From the NCBI RefSeq assembly GCF_002002705.1, contig NZ_MUNS01000039.1, positions 1 through 64,000 on the forward strand: 64,000 nt of DNA. The letters run 5' to 3'. Both the position numbers and the translations under genes were made by a program. The notes beneath the pieces were generated by a model. The model saw nothing but the letters and a program-made list of their open reading frames with translations, did no database searches and was not told where the DNA came from. The DNA is from Polaromonas sp. C04. GTDB lineage: Bacteria > Pseudomonadota > Gammaproteobacteria > Burkholderiales > Burkholderiaceae_C. This document shows, piece after piece, positions 9,032-19,798 of this stretch (position 1 is the first letter of the stretch; each line of letters begins with the position of its first letter).

Positions 9032-9640
9032 ATGACGGCGGCAACGCGACTCGGGCTCACGGGCGGCATCGGCAGCGGCAAAAGCACGGTCGCACAGATA
9101 CTGGCCGAGCTGGGCGCGGCCATCATCGACGCCGACGCCATTGCACGCAGCGTCACGCTGCCGGCGGGCGCTGCCATCGGCCCGATCGCCACGGAATTCG
9201 GCAGCGGCTTCATCACGCCGCAGGGTGCGCTCGACCGCGACCGCATGCGTGAGCTGGCCTTCGCCGATGCCAGCGCCAAACGCCGCCTGGAGGCCATTGT
9301 TCATCCGCTCGTCGGGCAGGAAACACAGCGCCAGGCCGACGCGGCCATCCGCGCGGGGCGCCGCTGCATCGTCTTTGACATTCCCCTGCTGGTCGAATCG
9401 GGACGCTGGCGCCAGCACCTGGATTGGGTGCTGGTGCTCGACTGCACCACCGAGACCCAAATAGAGCGCGTGATGGCGCGCAGCAAGCTGAGCCGCAGCG
9501 CAACCCTGCAGATCATTGCCGCCCAGGCCCCGCGCCTGCAGCGCCTGGCCGCGGCCGACATGGTGATCGCCAACGACAATTTGCCGCTGGCACTGCTGCG
9601 TGCCCAGGTGCTGCAAATCGCGCCGCGCTTCGGGCTATGA
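9032..9640 (+). CDS. coaE: Dephospho-CoA kinase
   Basis: The 202-residue product starts MTAATRLGLTGGIGSGKST, with the P-loop GGIGSGKST at residues 10-18. It continues with the CoaE motif DADAIARSVT and the lid/CoA region HPLVGQET. It catalyses the last step of coenzyme A synthesis, phosphorylating the ribose 3'-OH of dephospho-CoA. It follows pilD by 4 bp, an arrangement (pilD-coaE-zapD-yacG) common in proteobacteria. Its TGA overlaps the next ATG (ATGA). Confidence 0.95.
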   Translation: MTAATRLGLTGGIGSGKSTVAQILAELGAAIIDADAIARSVTLPAGAAIGPIATEFGSGFITPQGALDRDRMRELAFADASAKRRLEAIVHPLVGQETQRQADAAIRAGRRCIVFDIPLLVESGRWRQHLDWVLVLDCTTETQIERVMARSKLSRSATLQIIAAQAPRLQRLAAADMVIANDNLPLALLRAQVLQIAPRFGL

Positions 9641-10419
9641 TTGAAACATTGGAATCCGCAAGCGTGATACTGTACGAATACCCCTTCAACGAACGCATAC
9701 GCACCTATCTGCGTCTTGAACACCTGTTTCGCCGCCTGGGCGAGCTGGTTCCGCGCGACCACCCCCTCGACCATCACTACGCTTTGACCACCATCTTCGA
9801 GATCATGGACGTGGCGACGCGGGCCGACCTCAAGTCGGACGTGATGCGCGACCTCGAGAAGCAAAAGCAGACTCTGAACAGCTACCGCGGCAATCCGGCG
9901 ATCGCCGAGTCGGTGCTGGACCACGTGGTGGGGGAACTCGATGCCTGTTTTTCGGCCGTCAACAACCTGCCCGGCAAGGCCGGCCAATCGCTCACCGAAA
10001 ACGACTGGCTCATGAGCATCCGCAGTCGTGTCGGCATCCCGGGCGGCACCTGCGAATTCGACCTGCCCGCCTACTATGCGTGGCAGCACAAGGATGCAAA
10101 CACACGCCGGGCCGACCTGGAGCGCTGGGCCACCACGCTGGGCCCGCTGGCCGAGTCCATTCACCGGCTGCTCAAATTGCTGCGCGAGTCCGGCGTGCCG
10201 CAAAAAGTGGTGGCCAGCGCCGGTCAGTTCCAGCAAAACCTGCCGCAGGGCCGCACCTTCCAGCTGATGCGCCTGCGCATCGACCCCGCCCTGGGCCTGA
10301 TCCCCGAAATCAGCGGCAACCGGCTGATGGTGTCGGTGCGCCTGATGCGCCATGAAGCCGATGACCGGCTGCACGCCAGCAGCGACGACACCGCCTTCGA
10401 AATGACACTTTGTTCCTGA
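9637..10419 (+). CDS. zapD: Cell division protein ZapD
   Basis: A 260-residue ZapD (DUF1342/YacF) protein recognised from its N-terminus (ILYEYPFNERIRTYLRLEHL) and the conserved C-terminal stretch RLMVSVRLM. ZapD binds FtsZ and bundles its filaments at the division ring. The ATG at 9637 overlaps the coaE stop by 4 bp, indicating translational coupling. The position between coaE and yacG is the family's usual one. Nothing unusual is seen in length or composition. Confidence 0.94.
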   Translation: MIETLESASVILYEYPFNERIRTYLRLEHLFRRLGELVPRDHPLDHHYALTTIFEIMDVATRADLKSDVMRDLEKQKQTLNSYRGNPAIAESVLDHVVGELDACFSAVNNLPGKAGQSLTENDWLMSIRSRVGIPGGTCEFDLPAYYAWQHKDANTRRADLERWATTLGPLAESIHRLLKLLRESGVPQKVVASAGQFQQNLPQGRTFQLMRLRIDPALGLIPEISGNRLMVSVRLMRHEADDRLHASSDDTAFEMTLCS

Positions 10420-10453
10420 AATCGCGTCAAACCATCTGAACCGCGCCGCTGCC

Positions 10454-10666
10454 ATGCAACAGGCCAGCCCACCCCCCAAACTCGTGACCTGCCCGACCTG
10501 CGGCGGCGACAGCGTTTACGCGCCGACCAACCCGTACCGGCCCTTTTGCAGCGAGCGCTGCAAAAACATGGACCTGGGCGCCTGGGCCAGCGAGCGCTTT
10601 CGCATGCCGACGCAGGATGCGCCGGACGACGCCGTTTTTGGCGATGCCAGGCGCGACGATTCTTGA
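10454..10666 (+). CDS. yacG: DNA gyrase inhibitor YacG
   Basis: A 70-residue zinc-ribbon protein with a four-Cys site: CPTC near residues 12-15 and CSERC near 31-35, followed by DLGAWASE, the YacG signature. In E. coli YacG binds GyrB and blocks DNA binding by gyrase. The C-terminal tail is acidic (DAPDDAVFGDARRDDS). The gene ends the coaE-zapD-yacG run. It converges with mutT 21 bp downstream, where a family-1 repeat with two hairpins lies and may help stop transcription. Confidence 0.92.
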   Translation: MQQASPPPKLVTCPTCGGDSVYAPTNPYRPFCSERCKNMDLGAWASERFRMPTQDAPDDAVFGDARRDDS

Positions 10667-10675
10667 GAGAAAAAT

Positions 10676-10727
10676 GGCTGTAGCCCTTTATGGGCGTTGG
10701 CTACCAGCTACTAAATGTGTAGCACCT
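10676..10727 (-). repeat. Family-1 repeat, long form with two hairpins
   Basis: Read on the minus strand it has the 17-nt palindrome GCTACACATTTAGTAGC (10707-10723), a spacer, then CCCATAAAGGGC and a T-rich end (CCATTTTT). The mutT reading frame runs through the palindrome and ends at the TAA inside the second hairpin. The same composite layout occurs at 25620-25673. Confidence 0.75.
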
Positions 10728-11176
10728 TCGAATTGACGCTCGCGCGCCAGCCAGCCCAGTACGGGTACGGTGCCGACCAGCACGGGCGCCACGCGCACCG
10801 GTAGCCGCTGCCAGGCAAACGACTGGCCCTCGCGCATTTGCAGCTCACCGGCCCACTCGAATACCTTGCAGAAGTTCAGCCGCACCAGCGCGTGCGGGTA
10901 GTCCACCAGTTCCACCTTCCAGGGCACGACGGCTTTGACGGCAATACCGAGTTCCTCGTGCAACTCGCGGCGCAAGGCCTGCTCGACGGTTTCGCCCGGC
11001 TCCAGCTTGCCGCCCGGAAACTCCCAATAGCCCTCGTACACCTTGCCCAGCGGGCGCGAGGTCAGCAGGAAGTCACCGTCCGGCTGAATCAACACCCCGA
11101 CGGCGACATCGACCACGGCGCGGCCGGCGCTGCCCTCACGCGGGCGATCCGCGTCGGCGACCAGCACTGAACTCAT
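10688..11176 (-). CDS. mutT: NUDIX hydrolase, MutT family
   Basis: A 162-residue NUDIX protein. The NUDIX box runs from GGKLEPGETVEQALRRELHE into ELGI (GX5EX7REUXEEXGU satisfied). Upstream VGVLIQPDGDFLLTSRP is typical of the 8-oxo-dGTP pyrophosphatase MutT, which removes oxidised guanine nucleotides. The ATG overlaps the stop of the upstream ATPase gene (ATGA). The last dozen codons (GATHLVAGSQRP) and the TAA stop lie inside a family-1 repeat, so the native C-terminus may have been replaced by repeat sequence. Substrate assignment is by family and context only. Confidence 0.9.
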   Translation of the reverse strand: MSSVLVADADRPREGSAGRAVVDVAVGVLIQPDGDFLLTSRPLGKVYEGYWEFPGGKLEPGETVEQALRRELHEELGIAVKAVVPWKVELVDYPHALVRLNFCKVFEWAGELQMREGQSFAWQRLPVRVAPVLVGTVPVLGWLARERQFEGATHLVAGSQRP

Positions 11177-12126
11177 GCCGACCGGGCGCCGCCGGGCCGC
11201 CCCAAGGCGCCCACGGCTCCCTCGGGGGGCAGCGACGACACGGCGTGCGCAGCGTGGGGGCTATTTCGCCCCGCATAGTCGCGCGCAAACTGGTACGCCA
11301 CCCGGCCGCTGCGCGAACCCCGCTCGAGCGCCCAGACCAGCGATTCGGCGCGCGCCGCGACAATGGCCTGCGCGCTCACGCCAAACGAGGACAGCCACTG
11401 CGCCACGATGGCAAGGTACTCATCCTGGTTGAACGGGTAAAAGCTGACCCACAGGCCAAAGCGCTCGGACAGCGAAATCTTCTCCTCCACCACCTCGCCG
11501 GGGTGCACCTCGCCATCCTCGGTGTGGGTGTAGGTGAGGTTTTCCTTCATGTACTCGGGCAGCAGGTGGCGCCGGTTGCTGGTGGCATAGATCAGCACAT
11601 TGGGCGTGGCCGCGGCCACCGAGCCGTCCAGCGTGGACTTGAGGGCCTTGTAGCCGGGCTCGCCCTCGTCAAAACTCAGGTCGTCGCAGAACACGATGAA
11701 TTTTTCGGGCCGCTGCGCCACCACGTCCACGATGTCGGGGAGGTCGATCATGTCGGTCTTGTCGACTTCGATCAGGCGCAGGCCCTGCTTGGAGTAGGCG
11801 TTCAGGCAGGCCTTGATGAGCGATGACTTGCCGGTCCCGCGCGCCCCCGTCAGCAGCACATTGTTGGCCGGCTTGCCCTGCACGAAATGCAGGGTGTTGA
11901 GCCGGATTTTTTCTTTCTGCCCGTCGATTTCTTTCAGGTCATCCAGGCTGATCGCGCCCACATGGCGCACGGGCGACAGCAGGCCATGGCCTGAATGACG
12001 CCTGCGGTAGCGCCAGGCGATGGCGGTGCTCCAGTCGGGGGGCAAGAAGGGCTGGGGCAGCGCCGCCTCGATGCGGGTCATGAGCTGCTCGGCGCGCAGG
12101 ATCAGGCGTTCAAGGGCTTCGTTCAC
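11173..12126 (-). CDS. DUF815-type P-loop ATPase
   Basis: A 317-residue ATPase of the DUF815 family. It has Walker [10 protein letters not shown] near residue 97, Walker [11 protein letters not shown] near 150 and a sensor-like YATSNRRHL. Its cellular role is not established. The start is a GTG at 12126 that overlaps the argJ stop by 4 bp (GTGA), giving a family-like N-terminus ([13 protein letters not shown]). The last 26 or so residues (from about [20 protein letters not shown] onward) are translated from a family-2 repeat, so this tail is likely not part of the ancestral protein. It sits between argJ and mutT, a common betaproteobacterial order. Confidence 0.88.
   Translation of the reverse strand: MNEALERLILRAEQLMTRIEAALPQPFLPPDWSTAIAWRYRRRHSGHGLLSPVRHVGAISLDDLKEIDGQKEKIRLNTLHFVQGKPANNVLLTGARGTGKSSLIKACLNAYSKQGLRLIEVDKTDMIDLPDIVDVVAQRPEKFIVFCDDLSFDEGEPGYKALKSTLDGSVAAATPNVLIYATSNRRHLLPEYMKENLTYTHTEDGEVHPGEVVEEKISLSERFGLWVSFYPFNQDEYLAIVAQWLSSFGVSAQAIVAARAESLVWALERGSRSGRVAYQFARDYAGRNSPHAAHAVSSLPPEGAVGALGRPGGARSA
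11188..11261 (+). repeat. Family-2 GC-rich repeat inside the ATPase C-terminus
   Basis: Contains GCCGGGCCGCCCCAAGG, then CTCCCTCGGGGGGCAGCG and ends GTGGGGGC, the shared skeleton of copies at 18129, 23518 and 41074. Here it is coding on the minus strand for the ATPase tail. Confidence 0.75.
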
Positions 12127-13352
12127 GAGCGGTAGTCCGCGTTGATCGACACATAGTCGTGGCTCAGATCGCAGGTCCACACGGTGTCCGTGGCGCTGCC
12201 GCGGCCCAGCGCCACCCGCACCACGATTTCGCTTTGCTTCATGACGCGCTGGCCGTCTTCTTCGCGGTACGCGGGGTTGCGCCCACCTTGCGCGGCGACA
12301 TGCACGTCGTCCAGGTACAGGTCGATCTTCGTCGGGTCCAGGTCGTCGATGCCAGCGTAGCCCACCGCGGCCAGAATGCGGCCCAGATTCGGGTCGCTCG
12401 CAAAGAACGCCGTCTTGACCAGCGGCGAGTGCGCAATGGCATAGGCCACCTGGCGGCATTCCTCGCCGGTTTTGCCGCCTTCCACCTGGATTGCTATAAA
12501 TTTGGTAGCCCCTTCCCCATCACGCACAATGGCTTGCGCCAGTTTTTGTGCCACACCGGCGATGGCGGCCTGGAGGGCACGGCCCTCCGGGCTATCCAGA
12601 GAAGTGATGGGCGCATGCGCCGCCTTGTGGCTGGCGATCACCACGAACGAATCGTTGGTGGAGGTGTCGCCATCGATCGTGATGCGGTTGAACGAGCCCT
12701 CGGCCAGTGCCTTGACCATTGGCTGCAGCACGGCCTGATCGACGCAGGCATCGGTGGCGATAAAGCCGAGCATGGTCGCCATGTTCGGCCGGATCATGCC
12801 CGCGCCCTTGGCGATGCCGCTGATGCTGACCTTCGCGCCGCCTATCATGACCTGCGCGCTGAAGGCCTTGGGCACCGTGTCGGTGGTCATGATGCCCTCG
12901 GCCGCGCGCACCCAGTGGTCGGCCCGGGCATCCGCCAGGGCACCCGGCAGACCGGCCTCGATGCGCTCCAGCGGCAGTGGCTCCATGATCACGCCCGTGG
13001 AAAACGGCAGGACCTGCTCCGGCGCCAGCGACAGCTGGTGCGCCAGCGCCACGCAGCTGGCACGGGCGCGCGCCAGTCCGTCCTCGCCGGTGCCGGCATT
13101 GGCGTTGCCCGTGTTGATCAGCAGGGCGCGAATTCCCTGACCCCCGGCCAGATGCTCACGGCACACCTGCACCGGCGCCGCGCAAAAGCGGTTCTGCGTG
13201 AACACCCCTGCGACGCTGGCGCCAGCGTCGATCAACACGACGGTGAGGTCCTTGCGCTGCGCCTTGCGGATACCGGCCTCGGTCACACCGAGGCGTACGC
13301 CGGCGATCGGGTGCAGGTCGGCGGGATCGGGAGCAGTCAGATTGACGGGCAT
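12123..13352 (-). CDS. argJ: Bifunctional ornithine acetyltransferase / N-acetylglutamate synthase
   Basis: A 409-residue ArgJ. It transfers acetyl from N-acetylornithine to glutamate and can also use acetyl-CoA, feeding the cyclic arginine pathway. The autocleavage region is [14 protein letters not shown], with the precursor expected to split before the Thr of [14 protein letters not shown] and GEGATKF are also conserved. The start [18 protein letters not shown] gives the normal N-terminus; the open frame extends upstream towards secA without support. The codons for ATKFIA coincide with a family-1 17-mer (12493-12509). The gene lies 31 bp after secA and overlaps the ATPase gene. Confidence 0.95.
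   Translation of the reverse strand: MPVNLTAPDPADLHPIAGVRLGVTEAGIRKAQRKDLTVVLIDAGASVAGVFTQNRFCAAPVQVCREHLAGGQGIRALLINTGNANAGTGEDGLARARASCVALAHQLSLAPEQVLPFSTGVIMEPLPLERIEAGLPGALADARADHWVRAAEGIMTTDTVPKAFSAQVMIGGAKVSISGIAKGAGMIRPNMATMLGFIATDACVDQAVLQPMVKALAEGSFNRITIDGDTSTNDSFVVIASHKAAHAPITSLDSPEGRALQAAIAGVAQKLAQAIVRDGEGATKFIAIQVEGGKTGEECRQVAYAIAHSPLVKTAFFASDPNLGRILAAVGYAGIDDLDPTKIDLYLDDVHVAAQGGRNPAYREEDGQRVMKQSEIVVRVALGRGSATDTVWTCDLSHDYVSINADYRS
12493..12509 (+). repeat. Family-1 17-mer within argJ
   Basis: GCTATAAATTTGGTAGC, 5-bp arms around a 7-nt centre, preceded by CTGGATT. The minus-strand copy over the hisD start carries the same TGGATT flank. Codes for ATKFIA on the minus strand. Confidence 0.6.
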
Positions 13353-13383
13353 GGATGGCTCTCCAAAAACGCGCGGAAATCGC

Positions 13384-16179
<2,796 letters not shown>

Positions 16180-16462
16180 GAATGCGAGACCGCTCTGCGG
16201 GCCTGTCATGGCCTGCAAGGCGACCGAAATCCCTAATATGTTGGTGGATTCAGGTGGGGTCGCGGCTGCAAAATGCAACGATGGCGGGGCAGCTACAGCG
16301 TTGACCAAACCTTGGATTTTACCTTTGTGCCGGCTGGCGCTCGCCGTGGCCGCTCACGCTGCCATCGCGGCATCGGTCTTTTTCGGCGCAAGCAGACTTC
16401 ATCTTCCTTCAAAAGCGTTGTGGCCACGATAATCGAGGGCTCATGAAGCCTCTTGACGATCC
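16180..16462. other. Intergenic region between divergent secA and the DUF721 gene
   Basis: About 280 bp without a supported gene, holding the promoters of both divergent genes. The only structure I see is an imperfect inverted repeat at 16420-16470 with GTGGCCACGAT on the left and ATCCGTGGCCAC on the right, plus an inner GAGG/CCTC pairing. Confidence 0.6.
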
Positions 16463-16470
16463 GTGGCCAC
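16420..16470. repeat. Imperfect inverted repeat over the DUF721 gene start
   Basis: Left arm GTGGCCACGAT (16420-16430) pairs with right arm ATCCGTGGCCAC (16459-16470), with one bulged G. The 28-nt centre can pair further (GAGGGCTC with GCCTC). The right arm covers the upstream GTG start candidate at 16463. Confidence 0.6.
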
Positions 16471-16792
16471 GCCACCCGTGAACCGCCCTCACCGCGCCGT
16501 CTCGCTGCAGCAGGCGGCGCAGGAATCGCCGACGCTGGCCCGCTTGAGCGAACTCGCGCGCGATTCGGGTGAGCGCCTCAAGGCGATCGAGCGCCTGATT
16601 CCCGAGGCGCTGCGCAGCGCCATCCAGCCGGGGCCCATTGACGGAGAAACGTGGTGCCTGCTGGTGCAGAGCAATGCGGCGGCGGCCAAGCTCAGGCAGT
16701 TGCTGCCTTCGCTTGCATCCCACTTGCGCAGCCAGGGCTGGGAGGTCAGCACCATCCGGCTCAAGGTCCACATCAACCCCGAGCCGCAATAG
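16463..16792 (+). CDS. DUF721 family protein
   Basis: A small basic protein of about 109 residues of the DUF721 family (DciA-related superfamily), commonly encoded beside secA in betaproteobacteria. The pattern ALRSAIQPGPIDGETWCLLVQSNAAAAKLRQLLP is the conserved core, which in this superfamily resembles a KH-like nucleic-acid binding fold. No ATG fits the frame. GTG at 16463 or GTG at 16478 are the candidate starts. The first lies inside a hairpin arm, so the second (NRPHRAVSLQQ) may be the real one. The exact function is unknown. Confidence 0.75.
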   Translation: MATPPVNRPHRAVSLQQAAQESPTLARLSELARDSGERLKAIERLIPEALRSAIQPGPIDGETWCLLVQSNAAAAKLRQLLPSLASHLRSQGWEVSTIRLKVHINPEPQ

Positions 16793-16814
16793 CCCTTCGC
16801 GAGCGACCCGGCGC

Positions 16815-17306
16815 TCAGGTCGCCGCAACGCTCTTGGGCTTGTTGACCACCCGCTTGGCCATGACCGTCCCCAACCCCAGGGCAATGCGCAGCGCCAGCG
16901 CCGGCTGCCGGTTGGCAAGGTCCATGAAACGGATCAGGCTGAGGCGCCACAGCGTGCAGGGGCCGGCGGCGACGGCTTCTGATTTGCGCGCCATGCTGGA
17001 AAAGAAGGCCCATTCTCCGACCACCGATCCGGCACCGATCATCGCCAGATTCATGCGGCCTTCTTCATCCACGCAATGCACACTGAGTGTGCCGGTTTCG
17101 ATGAAATACACCGTGCGGTCCGTCGCGCCCTGCTCGATCAGGACCTGGTCCCGCGCGAGCGCAAAGGGCTGCAGGTAGTCGCCGAACACGGCCCACTCGG
17201 TCGCCGTGAAAGGCAAGTCGAGTGCGTCATAAGCATGATTTTTGGCAATCACCTGGGCAAGGTGCTGTACTTGAGATTTGGCCCCGATGGGCTGGGAGGA
17301 CTTCAT
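16815..17306 (-). CDS. Cyclic-nucleotide-binding domain protein lacking a DNA-binding domain
   Basis: A 163-residue protein that is essentially one CNB (Crp-like sensor) domain, with beta-barrel motifs LIEQGATDRTVYFIETGTLSV and GAGSVVGEWAFFS in the phosphate-binding cassette position. There is no helix-turn-helix, so it is not a typical Crp/Fnr regulator. The start MKSSQPIGAK is preferred over an upstream extension. It stands alone between the DUF721 gene, with which it converges 22 bp away, and the tRNA. It may bind cAMP or another nucleotide or may be a structural remnant; partner unknown. Confidence 0.8.
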   Translation of the reverse strand: MKSSQPIGAKSQVQHLAQVIAKNHAYDALDLPFTATEWAVFGDYLQPFALARDQVLIEQGATDRTVYFIETGTLSVHCVDEEGRMNLAMIGAGSVVGEWAFFSSMARKSEAVAAGPCTLWRLSLIRFMDLANRQPALALRIALGLGTVMAKRVVNKPKSVAAT

Positions 17307-17469
17307 AGGGACGCGACGATAGTCTGCGTCCCGCGAGTTCACAAGAAAAAACGGAAATAAATCGAACGTATTCAATCGAACCGTGAAATCCTGCGCAATT
17401 TTCGCCCGGCGGCCTTGCCAGGAAACGTGCGGGTGTCGAGATTACTTGATACCGTGTGAGGCAGTGAAA

Positions 17470-17545
17470 TGGTGCCGATTGTCGGATTCGAACTGACGAC
17501 CTACCGCTTACAAGGCGGTTGCTCTACCAACTGAGCTAAATCGGC
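17470..17545 (-). tRNA. tRNA-Thr (anticodon TGT)
   Basis: A 76-nt cloverleaf with encoded CCA. The acceptor stem pairs GCCGATT with AATCGGC, the D-loop is AGTTGGTA, the anticodon stem ACCGC/GCGGT encloses CTTGTAA with anticodon TGT, and the T-loop is TTCGAAT. The T-stem pairs GTCAG with CCGAC and so has an A-C mismatch at positions 52-62. It lies between the CNB protein gene and sspB, all on the minus strand. Confidence 0.96.
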
Positions 17546-17597
17546 GACTTTCTATTTTACCGGCTGGGGGCAGCCATCGCGGTGGCCTAAAGCCTGC

Positions 17598-18107
17598 CTA
17601 CTTCACCCGTTTGAGCGAAGGACGCCCCCCTCCCGAGGGGCGTGGCGGCTCTGTATCGCCATCGTGCGGCGCATCATCGGCCGGTGCAATCTGCACCACC
17701 TTGGGGTCGGTTTCCACGGGGCGCGTTGCATCCGGCACACTGCTCAAACCCGGCGCCTTGGACGCCTCGTCGCCAGCGGGTGCAGACACCGGGACAGGGA
17801 ACGCCATGCCCTGCCCGTTTTCCCGGGCATAGATCGCAATCACGCGGCTCACGGGCACCATGATCTCGCGCGCCGTGCCGGCAAACCGGGCCTTGAATTC
17901 GATGAAGTCGTTCCCGAGCTTAAGCGAGCTGGTCGCATCAAAGCTGATGTTGAGCACGATCTCGCCGTTCTTCACGTACTCGCGCGGCACCTGGACGGAC
18001 TCGTCCACCAGCACGGCCACATAAGGGGTCAGGCCGTTGTCGGTGCACCACTCGTACAGCGCCCGGATCAGGTAGGGCCGGGTCGAGGAGGAATCCAGGG
18101 CATTCAT
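17598..18107 (-). CDS. sspB: ClpXP protease specificity-enhancing factor SspB
   Basis: A 169-residue SspB. The conserved dimeric substrate-binding domain spans residues 8-110 (RPYLIRALYEWCTDNGLTPY, then the segment containing VPREYVKNGEIVLNIS). A flexible Pro/Asp-rich linker follows and ends in a short basic C-terminal peptide (RPSLKRVK), the ClpX-docking element of the family. It tethers ssrA-tagged and other substrates to ClpXP. The start MNALDSSSTRP is the family form. It follows sspA on the same strand after a 190-bp gap filled largely by a degenerate family-2 repeat. Confidence 0.94.
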   Translation of the reverse strand: MNALDSSSTRPYLIRALYEWCTDNGLTPYVAVLVDESVQVPREYVKNGEIVLNISFDATSSLKLGNDFIEFKARFAGTAREIMVPVSRVIAIYARENGQGMAFPVPVSAPAGDEASKAPGLSSVPDATRPVETDPKVVQIAPADDAPHDGDTEPPRPSGGGRPSLKRVK

Positions 18108-18128
18108 GAATTCAGCCAAATTAGACCC

Positions 18129-18297
18129 GGACCAGCGGCCGCCGCGCCGGGCTGCCCCAAGCAAGGCCAGCCCGCTCGGGGCTGAGGCCCGCGGCTCCAA
18201 GTCCGCTTGCGCGGGCTTGGACGGGCCGAAGGGTCGTCACGTCTCGCGGCGACTTGTCCAGCGAAGCACACGGAGTGGCAAGCGCGGGGGTCATATT
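18129..18297 (+). repeat. Degenerate family-2 repeat between sspA and sspB
   Basis: Starts CGCCGGGCTGCCCCAAG, has GCTCGGGGCTG in the middle and ends with AGTGGCAAGCGCGGGGGTCAT, matching both ends of the 23518 copy with a longer, diverged middle. No gene is visible in the gap. Confidence 0.6.
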
Positions 18298-18908
18298 TAC
18301 TTGCGCATCACCTTTTCGGACGGTGTCAGCGCTTCAATATAGGCCGGGCGCGAAAATATGCGCTCGGCGTACTTCAGCAGCGGCGCCGCATTCTTGCTCA
18401 GGTCGATGCCGTAGTAGTCCAGGCGCCACAGCAGCGGGGCGATGGCCACGTCGAGCATGGAAAAGTTCTCGCCCAGCATGTACTTGTTCTTGAGGAACAC
18501 CGGCGCCAGTTGCGTGAGGCGGTCGCGGATGTGCGAGCGGGCCTTTTCCAGCGCCTTCTCATTGCTTTTGGAGGCCCGGTTCTCGAGCGTGGAGACGTGC
18601 ACGAACAGCTCCTTCTCGAAATTGAGCAGGAACAGGCGCACGCGCGCACGGTCCACCGGATCGCCGGGCATCAGCTGCGGATGCGGGAAGCGCTCGTCGA
18701 TGTACTCGTTGATGATGTTCGACTCGTACAGGATCAGGTCACGCTCCACCAGGATGGGTACCTGGCCATACGGATTCATGACGTTGATGTCTTCCGGCTT
18801 GTTGTAGAGATCCACGTCGCGGATCTCGAAATCCATGCCTTTTTCAAACAGCACGAAGCGGCAGCGGTGGGAGAACGGGCAGGTGGTTCCTGAATAAAGC
18901 ACCATCAT
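18297..18908 (-). CDS. sspA: Stringent starvation protein A (GST-fold)
   Basis: A 203-residue protein with an N-terminal thioredoxin-like domain (MMVLYSGTTCPFSHRCRFVL) and a C-terminal helical GST domain (GENFSMLDVAIAPLLWRLDY). SspA binds RNA polymerase and affects stress-phase transcription; family members lack normal glutathione transferase activity. The order petABC-sspA-sspB is standard in betaproteobacteria. It lies 99 bp downstream of petC, beyond a terminator hairpin at 18922-18961, so it probably has its own promoter or depends on read-through. Confidence 0.95.
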   Translation of the reverse strand: MMVLYSGTTCPFSHRCRFVLFEKGMDFEIRDVDLYNKPEDINVMNPYGQVPILVERDLILYESNIINEYIDERFPHPQLMPGDPVDRARVRLFLLNFEKELFVHVSTLENRASKSNEKALEKARSHIRDRLTQLAPVFLKNKYMLGENFSMLDVAIAPLLWRLDYYGIDLSKNAAPLLKYAERIFSRPAYIEALTPSEKVMRK

Positions 18909-18921
18909 GGTGAAGACTCCT

Positions 18922-18961
18922 GAAAATCAAAAAGAGTGGGATGCCGGGAGCATTCCCACTC
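18922..18961 (-). terminator. Rho-independent terminator after petC
   Basis: On the minus strand GAGTGGGA (18961-18954) pairs with TCCCACTC (18941-18934), an 8-bp stem, and is followed by CTTTTTGATTTTC. It lies just downstream of the petABC operon and ends 14 bp before the sspA start. Confidence 0.8.
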
Positions 18962-19007
18962 TGGAAGGCTCAGGCGACGCACCGGGGCGACACCTGAGTC
19001 GCGTGTG

Positions 19008-19781
19008 TTACTTGACGTCTTTCCAGAACGCTGCGTTGAGGCGCCAGGCAATGATGGTAAACAAACCCAGGAACAGCATGACCCAGACTCCCACGCGTAT
19101 CCGCGTGTTGCGCGATGGCTCACTCATCCATTGCAGATAGCTGACCAGGTCGCCCACCGACTGCTCGAATTTCAGGGGCGTCATGGTCCCCGGCGTGACC
19201 TGCTGCCAGCCGCGGAACACGTCGACCTCCTGGCCGCTTTCCTTGTCCTTGATCTTGTCGAAAATCGGCTTGCGCTCGCCTTGCAGCTCCCACAGGACGT
19301 TGGGCATGGCCACATTGGGAAACGCGAGGTTGTTCCAGCCGGTGGCCTTGGAATCGTCGCGGTAGAAGGTGCGCAAATAGGTGTACAGGTAATTCGCCCC
19401 GCTGCCGCCATGGCCCGCGCGCGATCGGGCCACCAGCGTCAGGTCGGGCGGGTTGGTGCCAAACCATTCCTTCGCCTGCCGCGGATCGATGGCCGCGACC
19501 ATGGTATCAGCCATCGTGCCATCGGTGAGCAGCAGGTTGTCCTTGACTTGCTGTGTGCTCAGGCCGAGGTCCTGCAGCCGGGTGTAGCGCATGAAGGCAG
19601 CGGAATGACAGTTCAGGCAGTAGTTGACAAAGAGTTTGGCCCCCGTCTGCAGCGCGGCCAGGTCGTTGGTCTGGTTCGGCGCCTTGTCCCATGCAATGCC
19701 CTCCCCCTCGGCAGCTTGCGCGCCTGCCACGAACGCCATGGCCATCATCAGGCCCAGAGCCAGTTGTTTCAGTTTGCTCAT
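19008..19781 (-). CDS. petC: Cytochrome bc1 complex, cytochrome c1 subunit
   Basis: A 257-residue c-type cytochrome. It has a signal peptide (MSKLKQLALGLMMAMAFVAG, cleavage near QAA), the heme c site CLNCH near residues 55-59, and the axial Met region typical of c1. A C-terminal membrane anchor VGVWVMLFLGLFTIIAWRL lies near 230-249. It passes electrons from the Rieske centre to soluble cytochrome c. It is the last gene of petABC (18 bp after petB) and is followed by a terminator. Confidence 0.96.
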   Translation of the reverse strand: MSKLKQLALGLMMAMAFVAGAQAAEGEGIAWDKAPNQTNDLAALQTGAKLFVNYCLNCHSAAFMRYTRLQDLGLSTQQVKDNLLLTDGTMADTMVAAIDPRQAKEWFGTNPPDLTLVARSRAGHGGSGANYLYTYLRTFYRDDSKATGWNNLAFPNVAMPNVLWELQGERKPIFDKIKDKESGQEVDVFRGWQQVTPGTMTPLKFEQSVGDLVSYLQWMSEPSRNTRIRVGVWVMLFLGLFTIIAWRLNAAFWKDVK

Positions 19782-19798
19782 TATTGAAAGTCTCCTGC

